This document shows, one piece after another, positions 7,903-15,797 of a DNA stretch of 64,000 nt. Made by a program: the position numbers and the translations under genes. Positions within the stretch are counted from its first letter, which is position 1; each line of letters begins with the position of its first letter. The notes beneath the pieces are model-generated. The model was not told where the DNA came from. It saw only the letters and a list, made by a program, of their open reading frames with translations, and searched no databases. This DNA is from Pseudazoarcus sp963975885 (GTDB lineage: Bacteria > Pseudomonadota > Gammaproteobacteria > Burkholderiales > Rhodocyclaceae), in assembly GCA_963975885.1 (NCBI GenBank), contig CAXBIS010000016.1, positions 27,136-91,135 of the forward strand. Reading direction: 5' to 3'.

Positions 7903-9192
7903 ATGCCCTCGGCACTCAAGTTCCTCATCGCAGCCCGACGTTGCGAGATTCACGGCCTGGAACAACTCGCACTGACCTGCGAGCTGGTCAGCGGCATCGG
8001 GCAGCTCATCCACATGCTGCAGCGCGAACGCGGCGTCTCCAACGTCTATTCCGCTTCGCGTGGCGCGCGCTTCATCGACCAGCTCGACAGCCGCATCGCC
8101 GACAGCGATGCGGTCGAGGCCGAGGTGCGTGCCGGTTTTGACCGGCTCGACACCGAATCGGGCCTGTTGCCCGGTGGCGCTCGCCTGTTCTCGCGCATCG
8201 CCGCCGTGGTGCATGGGCTCGACGCGCTGCCTGCACTGCGCGACCAGGTACGCGCGCTCGAACTCTCCCCCGAGCAGATCCTCGAGGCCCATACGCGTCT
8301 GATCGGTGGTCTGCTCGCGGTGGTGTTCGAGGCCGCCGACAGTGCCGGTGATCCGGACGTGTCACGTGCGCTCGTTGCGCTTTTCAACTTCATGCAGGGC
8401 AAGGAGCTGGCCGGGCAGGAACGCGCCACGGTGGCGGCCGGCTTTGCGCTGGGTCATTTCGATGCCGCACGTCAGCATCGTCTCGTGCATTTGATCGATG
8501 CCCAGCAACGCTGTTTCGACATCTTCGCCGAGTTCGCCGATCCGGCTTCCGCAGCAGCCTGGCGGGACTCGCTGCCATCGGCCGACGCGGCCGATCTGGA
8601 AAGGTTGCGCCGCATGGCCGTGTCGGTGCAGGCCGGTTCGACGGCGCTCCCCGACGGCAGCGAGGCATGGTTCGAACTGGCCACGCGTCGCATCGATGCG
8701 ATGAAGCTGCTCGAGGACCGGCTCGCGGTCGAGCTGCTGCATCTGGCCGAACGCAAGACGCTCGAAGCCCAGAGCGCGCTTGAAGACCATGCTGCGCTGC
8801 TCGCGGCCTTCGCCACCGGAGAGGCCACGCACGCCGCGCCGGTGGCTGTCTTCTTCGACACCGCGATGCCGACCGGCGAGGAGGAGAGCCTTGACGACGC
8901 GCTCAACCCGCAGCTCGGTCGCTCCATTCTGGACCTGGTGCGTGCCCAGTCGCGCCGCCTGCAGGACATGGGTGACGAACTCGCGCGCGCGCGCGGTGCG
9001 CTGGCCGAGCGCAAGATCATCGAGCGCGCGAAGGGCGTGCTGATGAAACACCGGGATCTGTCCGAGGATCAGGCCTACCGCATGCTGCGTCAGACCGCGA
9101 TGGACCGTGGCAAGCGTCTGGTCGAGGTGGCCGAGGCGGTGCTCGGCTTCTCGGATTTTCTCGGCGACGAGGGGGGCGCACGCCGCCACTGA
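7903..9192 (+). CDS. nasR: NasR-type nitrate/nitrite-sensing transcription antiterminator (NIT-ANTAR)
   Basis: 429 residues. The N-terminal two thirds look like a nitrate/nitrite-sensing NIT domain, with the characteristic helix LIHMLQRERGVSNVYSASRG near residues 32-50. The last 70 residues form an ANTAR RNA-binding domain (IIERAKGVLMKHRDLSEDQAYRMLRQTAMDRGKRL). In Klebsiella NasR such a protein, when bound to nitrate or nitrite, binds paired hexaloop hairpins in the nas leader and prevents termination. Four candidate targets lie downstream in this window. ATG 7903 was chosen for the AAGGAGG site 5 bases before it. Identification rests on domain order; the symbol follows the Klebsiella protein. 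Confidence 0.9.
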   Translation: MPSALKFLIAARRCEIHGLEQLALTCELVSGIGQLIHMLQRERGVSNVYSASRGARFIDQLDSRIADSDAVEAEVRAGFDRLDTESGLLPGGARLFSRIAAVVHGLDALPALRDQVRALELSPEQILEAHTRLIGGLLAVVFEAADSAGDPDVSRALVALFNFMQGKELAGQERATVAAGFALGHFDAARQHRLVHLIDAQQRCFDIFAEFADPASAAAWRDSLPSADAADLERLRRMAVSVQAGSTALPDGSEAWFELATRRIDAMKLLEDRLAVELLHLAERKTLEAQSALEDHAALLAAFATGEATHAAPVAVFFDTAMPTGEEESLDDALNPQLGRSILDLVRAQSRRLQDMGDELARARGALAERKIIERAKGVLMKHRDLSEDQAYRMLRQTAMDRGKRLVEVAEAVLGFSDFLGDEGGARRH

Positions 9193-9373
9193 TCGTGTCC
9201 ATGCGCACGGCTGCGGTGCGCCGGGCCTGCCGGGCGCACCCATCGCGTGCGTCCTGCCTCGCCATTTGCTTTCCAATGGCCCGGATTTACGCCATTTCTC
9301 GCTTGTTCGGGCACTGGCACGCATGATGCATGGGGCCGTGGGTGGATCGCTCGATCCGGATCACGGAGCCCCA

Positions 9374-9577
9374 ATGCCCCGACTCACCCCCGCTCAACGC
9401 ATTCACGCCATTTGCGCCCTGATCGTGCCGATCGTGCTGGTGCTGATGTTCGCGCCCGCGTCCGAGCCGGCCGCGCCGCGTGAGCTTGCGCCCGCGTGCG
9501 ACAAGCTCACGCACCAGGCACACGAACTGAGCGCCGCGCATTGCCGCCATGAACTGGTGGTCGCCGGCGCCGACTGA
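9374..9577 (+). CDS. Small hypothetical membrane protein
   Basis: A possible 67-residue product with one hydrophobic segment (residues 11-29, AICALIVPIVLVLMFAPAS) and a Cys/His-containing C-terminus (two Cys, four His). A weak GGAG lies 6 bases before the ATG. It sits alone between nasR and the next nitrogen-regulated promoter. I do not recognise it and it may not be expressed. Confidence 0.35.
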   Translation: MPRLTPAQRIHAICALIVPIVLVLMFAPASEPAAPRELAPACDKLTHQAHELSAAHCRHELVVAGAD

Positions 9578-9630
9578 CTTCCCGGCGCGCCGTCGGGTGC
9601 GCCGGGACCCCATCCAGACTGCCATCGACC

Positions 9631-9677
9631 GCACTCGCAACGTGCGCTCCGCTGCGGATCTTGCACCGCAGCAGTGC
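9631..9677. promoter_or_regulatory. Two NtrC-like enhancer sites, nas unit 1
   Basis: Two perfect GCAC-N7-GTGC sites lie at 9631-9645 and 9663-9677, 32 bp apart (three helical turns) and about 90-135 bp upstream of the sigma-54 promoter at 9767. This is the NtrC consensus core and the usual enhancer placement. Binding is inferred from sequence; the ntrC gene is not in the window. Confidence 0.8.
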
Positions 9678-9766
9678 CCCGGCGTGCTCGTCCTGAGCAT
9701 CGCCTGTCTCCAGGGTCTCCATTAAAACGCTTTAAATACAGCATTTTGATGACTCGCTAGAGGGTT

Positions 9767-9783
9767 TGGCATGCAAACTGCTA
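9767..9783 (+). promoter_or_regulatory. Sigma-54 promoter, nas unit 1
   Basis: TGGCATGCAAACTGCTA carries GG and GC exactly ten bases apart, as required at -24/-12. The predicted transcript start, about 12 bases after the GC, falls near 9793, just before the first leader hairpin at 9798. Confidence 0.85.
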
Positions 9784-9797
9784 GACCGTGATCGTGA

Positions 9798-9903
9798 CAG
9801 GGTCAATGGCGATCCTGCGCTGCAGCATCGATTCAGGACAACGGCGTCCATTCCCGGCAATGCGCATCTCGCGCGAGCCAGGGGTGTACGCCGCTTTTTT
9901 TTT
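9798..9903 (+). promoter_or_regulatory. ANTAR-type antitermination leader, nas unit 1
   Basis: Hairpin P1 (9798-9817) is a 7-bp stem CAGGGTC/GATCCTG with hexaloop AATGGC. Hairpin P2 (9836-9849) is GGAC-AACGGC-GTCC. Both loops have A at position 1 and G at position 4, the signature of ANTAR protein targets. The terminator uses CGGCGT inside P2 (9842-9847) paired with ACGCCG (9888-9893), followed by nine T (9895-9903). P2 and the terminator cannot form together, so a bound NasR-like protein should permit read-through into the gene at 9924. Confidence 0.88.
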
Positions 9904-9923
9904 CTGCCCAGCAGGAGATGCGA

Positions 9924-11903
9924 ATGGACCTTGCCGTATCCCTTCGTCCCGCCGATGTCGCCGCGGCCGCAGCCGATGCGCCGGTCGTGGTCGTCGGTGC
10001 AGGCCCGGCCGGCGTGCGCGCGGTGCAGGAGATCGTGCGCCGACGTCCCGACGCGGCGCTCGTATGGTACGGCGACGAGCCCTGGCAGCCGTACAACCGC
10101 ATCAAGCTCTCGGCGCTGCTTGCCGGCGAGGTGAGCTGGCAGGCGATGGTCGACGGGCCGGCCGGCTCGATCACGATCCCGGACAACGTCGAGTGCCGCT
10201 TCGGACTGCGCGTGGAGTCCATCGACCGTGCCGCCGCGGTGGTACGCGACGCCTCGGGCGCTGAGCAGCCCTATTCGCGTCTGGTGCTGGCCACCGGTTC
10301 GCAGCCGCATGTGCCGGCGATTCCCGGCGTCGAGCTGTCGGGCGTATTCACCTTCCGCGATCTGGCCGACGCGCAGCGCCTGCAGGCGCGGCTGGTGCGC
10401 TCACGCGTGACCATCGTCATCGGCGGTGGCCTGCTCGGGCTGGAAGCTGCGCGCGCGGTGCGCCGCTTCAACACCGAGGTGTGGGTCATCGAGCAGGAGG
10501 ATCGGCTGATGCCGCGCCAGATCGATTTGCCTGCGTCCGAAGTGCTCGCCGACGAACTGGTCGCGATGGGCCTGAAGATCCGGGTCAGCGACGGCGTGCG
10601 CGCGATCCTCGGTGACGGCCGGGTGTCGGGCGTGCGTCTGCGTGACGGCAGCGAGATCGCATGCGATACGGTGATCGTCGCGACCGGCATTCGTCCGCGC
10701 ACAGGCCTGGCCGCCGCCGCCGGCCTTGCGGTGAGCAAGGGCGTTCGCGTCGACGATCGCCTGCGCACGTCCGATGCGTGCATCTTCGCCGTCGGCGAGT
10801 GCGCCGAGCATCGCGGCCAGATCTACGGACTCGTCGCGCCTGGTCTGGAGCAGGCAGCGGTCGCCGCCTGCGTGATCGGTGGCATGCCGGCCGTGTATCA
10901 GGGGTCGGTGTCGGCGACCCACCTCAAGGTCGTCGGCTGCAGCGTTTTCAGCATCGGCGAGATCGATCCGCCGGCCTTTGGCACGCTGTCCATCGTGTAT
11001 CGCGCCCGCGGTATCTATCGCCGTCTGGTACTGCGCCAGGGGCGGCTGGTTGGTGCGATCGGGATCGGTGACTGGCCGGAATGTTCGCGCGTGCAGGAGG
11101 CGGTGCGCAGCACACGCTTGCTGTGGCCGTGGCAGCGCAGACGCTTCGTCGTGGAAGGCCGGTTGTGGAGTGATGACGCGGGCGACGAGGTCGCGCTGTG
11201 GCCGGCGAGCGCCACCATCTGCAACTGCACGGGCGTGAACAAGGGCCGACTGGAGAACGCCTGTCGCAGCGGCTGCAACACGGTCGAGGCGCTTTCCGCC
11301 GAGACCGGCGCGGGCAGCGTGTGCGGCTCCTGCAGACCCTTGCTCGCGCAGTTGCTCGGCGGCGCGGCCGTGCCGGCCGTGCACGCGGCCAAAGCCCTGG
11401 CGGTATTGACGCTGGTGGCGCTGCTTGGCGCGCTGTTCTATGCGCTGGTCGGCATCCCCTTTCCCGATTCCGTCGATCCCGACTTCCGCTGGGATCTGAT
11501 CTGGCGCGACAAGGACATCAAGGAGATCAGCGGCTACGTCGTGCTCGGCGTGATGGCGGTACTCGCCGCGATCACGCTGCGCAAGCGCGTCGAGCGCGTG
11601 CGCATCGGCAGCTTCGACGTGTGGCGCCTGGTGCATGTGGCCATCGGCGTGGTGCTCGTCGGTGGCCTGCTGTTCCACACCGGCGGGCGGCTGGGCGACA
11701 GCCTGGATCTCGTGCTGAGCCTGTCGATGGTGGGTGCGCTGCTCTCGGGCGTAATCGTCGCCGCGGTGCTGGCGCGCCAGCACACGCTCGCCCCGGGCCT
11801 GGTGCGGCGCGCCCAGCGCACGGCGACGCTGGCCCACATCCTGAGCCTGTGGGCGATGCCTGCCCTGCTCGGATTCCACATCTTCAAGTTCTACTACTTC
11901 TGA
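9924..11903 (+). CDS. FAD/NAD(P)-dependent oxidoreductase fused to [2Fe-2S] BFD domain and membrane cytochrome b-like domain
   Basis: 659 residues in three parts. Residues 15-400 resemble the NirB N-terminal pyridine-nucleotide oxidoreductase (VVVVGAGPAGVRA for FAD, VIGGGLLGLEAA for NAD(P)H). Residues about 431-470 form a BFD-like [2Fe-2S] site (CNC...CGSC). From residue 492 there are about five membrane helices; four His in helices (VHVAIG, LLFHTG, LAHILS, LLGFHIF) could bind two b haems. ATG 9924 is used because the ribosome site CAGGAG touches the earlier ATG at 9918. First gene of unit 1, followed by haem proteins. I infer transmembrane electron transfer between cytoplasmic NAD(P)H or nitrate reductase and the periplasm; direction and substrate are unknown. 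Confidence 0.8.
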   Translation: MDLAVSLRPADVAAAAADAPVVVVGAGPAGVRAVQEIVRRRPDAALVWYGDEPWQPYNRIKLSALLAGEVSWQAMVDGPAGSITIPDNVECRFGLRVESIDRAAAVVRDASGAEQPYSRLVLATGSQPHVPAIPGVELSGVFTFRDLADAQRLQARLVRSRVTIVIGGGLLGLEAARAVRRFNTEVWVIEQEDRLMPRQIDLPASEVLADELVAMGLKIRVSDGVRAILGDGRVSGVRLRDGSEIACDTVIVATGIRPRTGLAAAAGLAVSKGVRVDDRLRTSDACIFAVGECAEHRGQIYGLVAPGLEQAAVAACVIGGMPAVYQGSVSATHLKVVGCSVFSIGEIDPPAFGTLSIVYRARGIYRRLVLRQGRLVGAIGIGDWPECSRVQEAVRSTRLLWPWQRRRFVVEGRLWSDDAGDEVALWPASATICNCTGVNKGRLENACRSGCNTVEALSAETGAGSVCGSCRPLLAQLLGGAAVPAVHAAKALAVLTLVALLGALFYALVGIPFPDSVDPDFRWDLIWRDKDIKEISGYVVLGVMAVLAAITLRKRVERVRIGSFDVWRLVHVAIGVVLVGGLLFHTGGRLGDSLDLVLSLSMVGALLSGVIVAAVLARQHTLAPGLVRRAQRTATLAHILSLWAMPALLGFHIFKFYYF

Positions 11904-11912
11904 GCGGCCGCC

Positions 11913-13352
11913 ATGGGTGCATCGAAACGCAAATTCCGGATGTGGCTGTTGTGGGCTGTCGCAACGCTGGCGCTGGCCGGCGTGGTGTTCGCGGCGGTCG
12001 CCAGCATCGCCTCCGGCCGGGTCGATCCGGTGAGCCTCAAGTTGCGCGCGCTGATCCTGCCCGGAGAGACCACGCACGGGCATCACCAGATCGAACTGGC
12101 CTGCGACGCCTGTCACACCGACGGCTTCGCCGACCGCGACACCGTGCAGGCCTCCTGCGAGGGCTGTCACGCCGCCGGGCTGAAGGCCAGCCAGGATTCG
12201 CACCCGCGCAAGAAATTCACCGATCCGGCCAACTTCGAGCGCCTCGAGGCGATCGAGGCGACCTACTGCGTCAGTTGCCACGTCGAGCACAAGCCCGACA
12301 TCACCCACGCTGGCGGCGTCACCGTGCCCAGGGACTTCTGCGTGCTGTGTCACGCCGAGATTGCCGAGACGCGCCCCAGCCACGAGGGCATGGCCTTCCT
12401 GACCTGTACCAACAGCGGTTGCCACAACTATCACGACAACCTCGCGCTGAAGGAGAACTTCCTGCTCGATCACGCCGAGGGCGGTTTCCTGAAAGACGAG
12501 CCGCGCGTGCGCGAGCGCCGGCTGCTGCAGGTCCTCGAGGAATCCGAGACCTATCCCTGGGACGAGTATCCGATCGAACCGCTGGCGGCGGCGGACGCCG
12601 ACCACGACGCCTCGATCGCCGACCCCCATGCCGAGGCCGCATGGCTCACCTCGAAGCACGCCGAGGCCGGCGTCAATTGCAGCGCCTGCCACCAGGTCGG
12701 GTCAAAGCGCGAGCCCGAATGGGTCGCCAAACCCGACCACACGCCGTGCGCGAGCTGCCACGGGCTCGAGGTCGACACCTTCCAGGCCGGTCTGCACGGC
12801 ATGCGGACCAAGACCGCACTCGGTCCGATGACGCCGACCGACGCGCGATTGCCGATGACGGCCGATGCGGCCCATTTCGAGCTGGGCTGCACGAGCTGCC
12901 ACGGTGCGCACGACTTCGACACCCGCCGCGCCGCCGTCGATTCCTGCATGAGCTGCCACGACGACGGGCATACCCGTGCCTATGTCGACAGTCCGCACCA
13001 CGCGCTGTGGCAGGCCGAACTGGCCGGTGCGGCGCCGGCCGGCAGCGGCGTGTCCTGTGCGAGCTGCCACATGCCGCGCATCGAGCACATTGCCGAGGAC
13101 TTCTCGCGCCGCACCCTGGTGCAGCACAACCAGAACGCGACGCTGTATCCGGCCAGCAAGATGGCGCGCGCCGTATGCCTGAACTGCCATGGCCTGGGTC
13201 CCGCGCTGGACGCGCTCGCCGACCCGGCGTTGATGCGTCGCAACTTCCGCGGCCAGAGCGCCGTGGCGGTCGACAGCATCCGCATGGCCGTCGAGCGCGA
13301 CCGTCAGGTGCGCGAGGCACGCGCCGCCAAAGCCGCTTCATCCACCCCGTAG
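11913..13352 (+). CDS. Membrane-anchored multihaem cytochrome c (11 haem sites)
   Basis: 479 residues with an uncleaved-looking N-terminal anchor (residues 10-30). Ten CXXCH motifs start at residues 64, 82, 119, 143, 256, 279, 326, 345, 382 and 422, and an eleventh site is CX4CH (CTNSGCH, residue 165). CX4CH sites occur in some cytochrome c3-like and multihaem families. The hydrophilic part should lie in the periplasm. It follows the FAD/cytochrome b fusion by nine bases, so it is the likely electron partner. I do not recognise a named family; it lacks the CXXCK site of pentahaem NrfA, and a catalytic role cannot be ruled in or out. Confidence 0.8.
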   Translation: MGASKRKFRMWLLWAVATLALAGVVFAAVASIASGRVDPVSLKLRALILPGETTHGHHQIELACDACHTDGFADRDTVQASCEGCHAAGLKASQDSHPRKKFTDPANFERLEAIEATYCVSCHVEHKPDITHAGGVTVPRDFCVLCHAEIAETRPSHEGMAFLTCTNSGCHNYHDNLALKENFLLDHAEGGFLKDEPRVRERRLLQVLEESETYPWDEYPIEPLAAADADHDASIADPHAEAAWLTSKHAEAGVNCSACHQVGSKREPEWVAKPDHTPCASCHGLEVDTFQAGLHGMRTKTALGPMTPTDARLPMTADAAHFELGCTSCHGAHDFDTRRAAVDSCMSCHDDGHTRAYVDSPHHALWQAELAGAAPAGSGVSCASCHMPRIEHIAEDFSRRTLVQHNQNATLYPASKMARAVCLNCHGLGPALDALADPALMRRNFRGQSAVAVDSIRMAVERDRQVREARAAKAASSTP

Positions 13353-13381
13353 CAAACCACCGTCCCACAAGGAGAGTCGCC

Positions 13382-13948
13382 ATGAAAGTCCGTAACCGCA
13401 AGATCCTCGCCGCCGCCTGTGTCGCCGCCGTCGCCGTCTCGGCGCCGGTCGCCGCCCAGCAGGGCTGGAGCTACCAGCAGGTCGCCGACGCGCTGCACCT
13501 GGTGCTGGAGACCGACCGCACGGTCTACACGCGTCTGATCGTCAACCGCCTGGCCAACCAGGAGAAGGTCATCGAGGCGCACGAGGACTGGCTCGACAAG
13601 AAGGCGCTGGTGCTGCCCGCGCAGATGTTCCGAGCCGGTTCCGAGATGGTCGCGGAGAAGGGCGCGGAGTGGAGTTATCGCCTGATTTCCGAATGGCCGA
13701 TCAACGATCAGAACGTCGCGCGCACCCCCGCCGAGGAGGAAGGACTCAAGGCGGTGGCCGCCGACGGCAGCAAGCCCTTCTACAAGGAAGAGGAAATCGG
13801 CGGCAAGAAGTACTTCACCGCCGTGTATGCCGACCGCGCCGTCGCGCGCGCCTGCATCAGCTGCCACAACGACCACAAGGACAGCCCGCGCAACGACTTC
13901 AAGATGGGCGAGACCATGGGCGGCGTGGTGTTGCGCCTGCCCATGTGA
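13382..13948 (+). CDS. Tll0287-like (DUF3365) haem protein, periplasmic
   Basis: 188 residues with a Sec signal peptide (cleavage expected after APVAAQQ, near residue 26). The rest matches the DUF3365/Tll0287-like pattern: long helices, then a PAS-like sheet region and one CISCHNDH haem-binding motif near the C-terminus. Members are c-type haem proteins often used as redox or gas sensors. Start ATG 13382 follows an AAGGAGAG site. It lies between the 11-haem cytochrome and a small cytochrome c, so a redox role in the same chain is likely. Confidence 0.75.
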   Translation: MKVRNRKILAAACVAAVAVSAPVAAQQGWSYQQVADALHLVLETDRTVYTRLIVNRLANQEKVIEAHEDWLDKKALVLPAQMFRAGSEMVAEKGAEWSYRLISEWPINDQNVARTPAEEEGLKAVAADGSKPFYKEEEIGGKKYFTAVYADRAVARACISCHNDHKDSPRNDFKMGETMGGVVLRLPM

Positions 13949-13959
13949 GGCGCGCCGCC

Positions 13960-14304
13960 ATGACGCTCGACGACATCCGCAACGGACTCGTTGTCGCGCT
14001 GTTCGCGGCGGCCGCTTCCACCGCCTTGCCCGTGTCCGCTGCGGACCCGGGCAAGGCGGTGTGGGAGGGCACGTGCGCGCTGTGCCACACCGAGCCGTTT
14101 TCCGGCGCGCCGCAGATCGGCGACGTCGAAGCCTGGGAGCCGCGCATCGCCAAGGGGCGTGAGGCCCTCTACGCGAGCGCGATCGACGGCTTCTTCGGCC
14201 CGATGGGCGACGAGATGCCCGCGCGCGGCGGTAACGATTCGCTCTCGGACGATGAGGTGCGTGCCGCCGTCGACTACATGCTCGCCGCTTCCGGCGCCGA
14301 CTGA
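13960..14304 (+). CDS. Small class I (c5-like) cytochrome c
   Basis: 114 residues with a signal peptide (residues 8-28, cleavage near VSAAD), one CALCH haem site near residue 39 and a Met (GDEMPARGG) placed to be the sixth ligand. The C-terminal DDEVRAAVDYMLAAS helix is typical of c5-type cytochromes. A soluble periplasmic electron carrier is expected. It starts 11 bases after the preceding stop. A TTG or GTG start is not needed. Confidence 0.82.
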   Translation: MTLDDIRNGLVVALFAAAASTALPVSAADPGKAVWEGTCALCHTEPFSGAPQIGDVEAWEPRIAKGREALYASAIDGFFGPMGDEMPARGGNDSLSDDEVRAAVDYMLAASGAD

Positions 14305-14333
14305 ACCCCGAACCACAAACGAAAGGAAACGAC

Positions 14334-14708
14334 ATGGCCGAAGCCAGCCTCTACCAGAAACTCGGCGGCATGCCCGCCGTCAACCTCGCCGTCGACAAGT
14401 TCTACGACAAGGTGCTCGCCGACGGGCGCATCAAGCATTTCTTCGCCGGCGTCGACATGGACCGCATGCGCGACCACCAGAAGAAATTCCTCACCTTCGC
14501 CTTCGGCGGAACCACCGCCTACGACGGGCGCAACATGCGCGACGCGCACGCCCGGTTGGTCGAGCAGATGGGCCTCGACGACAGCCACTTCGACGCCGTC
14601 GTCGAGAACCTCGGCGCGGTGCTGACCGAGCTGGGCGTTGCGCCGGAACTCATCGGCGAGGTCGCCGGCATTGCCGAGTCGGTACGCGGCGACGTGCTCT
14701 GCCGCTGA
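14334..14708 (+). CDS. glbN: Group I truncated haemoglobin
   Basis: 124 residues starting LYQKLGGMPAVNLAVDKFYDKV, the group I (TrHbN) pattern, with FFAGVDMDRMRDHQKKFLTFAFGG containing the E-helix region and a later His (DAHARLVEQ) as the proximal ligand. TrHbN proteins bind O2 and NO and can act as NO dioxygenases. Last gene of unit 1 after four electron-transfer proteins; NO protection during nitrate/nitrite use, or electron delivery to the globin, are possible roles. An AAAGGA site precedes the ATG. Confidence 0.92.
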   Translation: MAEASLYQKLGGMPAVNLAVDKFYDKVLADGRIKHFFAGVDMDRMRDHQKKFLTFAFGGTTAYDGRNMRDAHARLVEQMGLDDSHFDAVVENLGAVLTELGVAPELIGEVAGIAESVRGDVLCR

Positions 14709-14728
14709 GCGCATCAAGCGCCGTACCG

Positions 14729-14760
14729 GGCCCCGTTCGCAGCCGCGGCGGGGCCTTTTT
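14729..14760 (+). terminator. Terminator of nas unit 1
   Basis: Stem GGCCCCG / CGGGGCC with a 13-base loop followed by five T, 20 bases after the globin stop. It separates unit 1 from the sigma-54 promoter of unit 2. Confidence 0.8.
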
Positions 14761-14766
14761 GCATGC

Positions 14767-14811
14767 GCACGTTCCGGGTGCGCACCGAGGCGCAATGCAC
14801 AGCATCCGTGC
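14767..14811. promoter_or_regulatory. Two NtrC-like enhancer sites, nas unit 2
   Basis: Perfect GCAC-N7-GTGC sites at 14767-14781 and 14797-14811, 30 bp apart and about 45-90 bp upstream of the sigma-54 promoter at 14855. The pairing and spacing repeat those of unit 1. Confidence 0.8.
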
Positions 14812-14854
14812 GTGGATCTGCGCGTCGTGCTGCGCAAGCGCCGTCTTGAACGGC

Positions 14855-14871
14855 TGGCACGCCTCATGCTT
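14855..14871 (+). promoter_or_regulatory. Sigma-54 promoter, nas unit 2
   Basis: TGGCACGCCTCATGCTT has GG-N10-GC and a perfect TGGCACG -24 element. The expected start near 14881 is six bases before leader hairpin P1, the same layout as in unit 1. Confidence 0.88.
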
Positions 14872-14886
14872 TGAGATGTCCGTGAG

Positions 14887-14981
14887 CGGGCCATTGGCGG
14901 TCCGGCTTCGCAAAACGGACAACGGCGTCCATCGACCTCTCTCATCCTTCGGCGGTGCGGGGTCGGTGAGACGCCGTTTTT
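14887..14981 (+). promoter_or_regulatory. ANTAR-type antitermination leader, nas unit 2
   Basis: P1 (14887-14904) is CGGGCC-ATTGGC-GGTCCG. P2 (14917-14930) is GGAC-AACGGC-GTCC, identical to P2 of unit 1. Both hexaloops have A1 and G4. The terminator pairs AACGGCGTC (14921-14929, inside P2) with GACGCCGTT (14970-14978), followed by TTTTT. This mutually exclusive arrangement is the hallmark of ANTAR antitermination. Confidence 0.9.
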
Positions 14982-15037
14982 CGTTGCTGCGGAGCATCGA
15001 ACGAGGCCTGTCGTGCGCAGGCGACACGGAGAGAACG

Positions 15038-15787
15038 ATGAACAAGGTATTCCTGATCGGCGCCGGCCCCGGCGCCGCCGACCTGCTGACGGTGAGGGCC
15101 GCGCGCATCCTCGCCGAGCAGGCCGGTGTGGTGCTGGCCGATGAACTGGTCTCCGACGAGGTGCTCTCGCTGGTGCGCCCCGGCGCGCGCGTGCTGCGCG
15201 TGGGCAAGCGCGGCGGACGTGCTTCCACGCCGCAGGACTTCATCCACCGGCTGATGGTGCGCTACGCGCGTCGTGGTCAGGTCGTGGTGAGGCTCAAGGG
15301 GGGCGATCCCTTCGTGTTCGGGCGCGGTGGCGAGGAAGTCGAGGCGCTGGCCGCGGCCGGCATCGATGCCGAGATCGTGCCGGGCCTGACCGCCGGTATC
15401 AGCGTGCCGGCGAGCATCGGCATTCCGGTCACGCATCGCGCCCACACCCACGGCGTGACGCTGGTGACCGGCACCTGCGGCGATGGCTCTGGGCCGGACT
15501 GGAATGCGCTCGCGCGCACCGGCACGACATTGGTGATCTACATGGGCCTGGCGCGCGTGCTGAGCATCGTTGCGCGCTTGATCGCCGGCGGTCTGCCACC
15601 GGACACACCCGCTGCGGCCATCGCCTCGGGCACGCTGCCGACGCAGCGTCATGTGGTGGGCACTCTGCGCGATCTGCCCGAGCGCATCGCCGCCGAGGGG
15701 CTCACTTCACCGGCCATTCTGGTCGTTGGCGAGGTCGCCGCGCTGGCGCGCAGCGAGGCCTGCATCGGCGCGTATGCGGCGGCCTGA
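15038..15787 (+). CDS. cobA: Uroporphyrinogen-III C-methyltransferase (SUMT)
   Basis: 249 residues. Makes precorrin-2 from uroporphyrinogen III with two SAM, the entry to siroheme, the cofactor of the NirB nitrite reductase encoded on the opposite strand. Conserved tetrapyrrole methylase motifs: VFLIGAGPGAADLLTVRA, ADELVS, RLKGGDPFVFGRGGEE, PGLTAGISVPASIGIPVTHR. ATG 15038 follows a GGAGAG site. It is the first gene of unit 2 and its stop lies ten bases before the nitrate reductase start, so siroheme supply is co-regulated with nitrate reduction. Confidence 0.95.
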   Translation: MNKVFLIGAGPGAADLLTVRAARILAEQAGVVLADELVSDEVLSLVRPGARVLRVGKRGGRASTPQDFIHRLMVRYARRGQVVVRLKGGDPFVFGRGGEEVEALAAAGIDAEIVPGLTAGISVPASIGIPVTHRAHTHGVTLVTGTCGDGSGPDWNALARTGTTLVIYMGLARVLSIVARLIAGGLPPDTPAAAIASGTLPTQRHVVGTLRDLPERIAAEGLTSPAILVVGEVAALARSEACIGAYAAA

Positions 15788-15797
15788 GGAAATGAGC

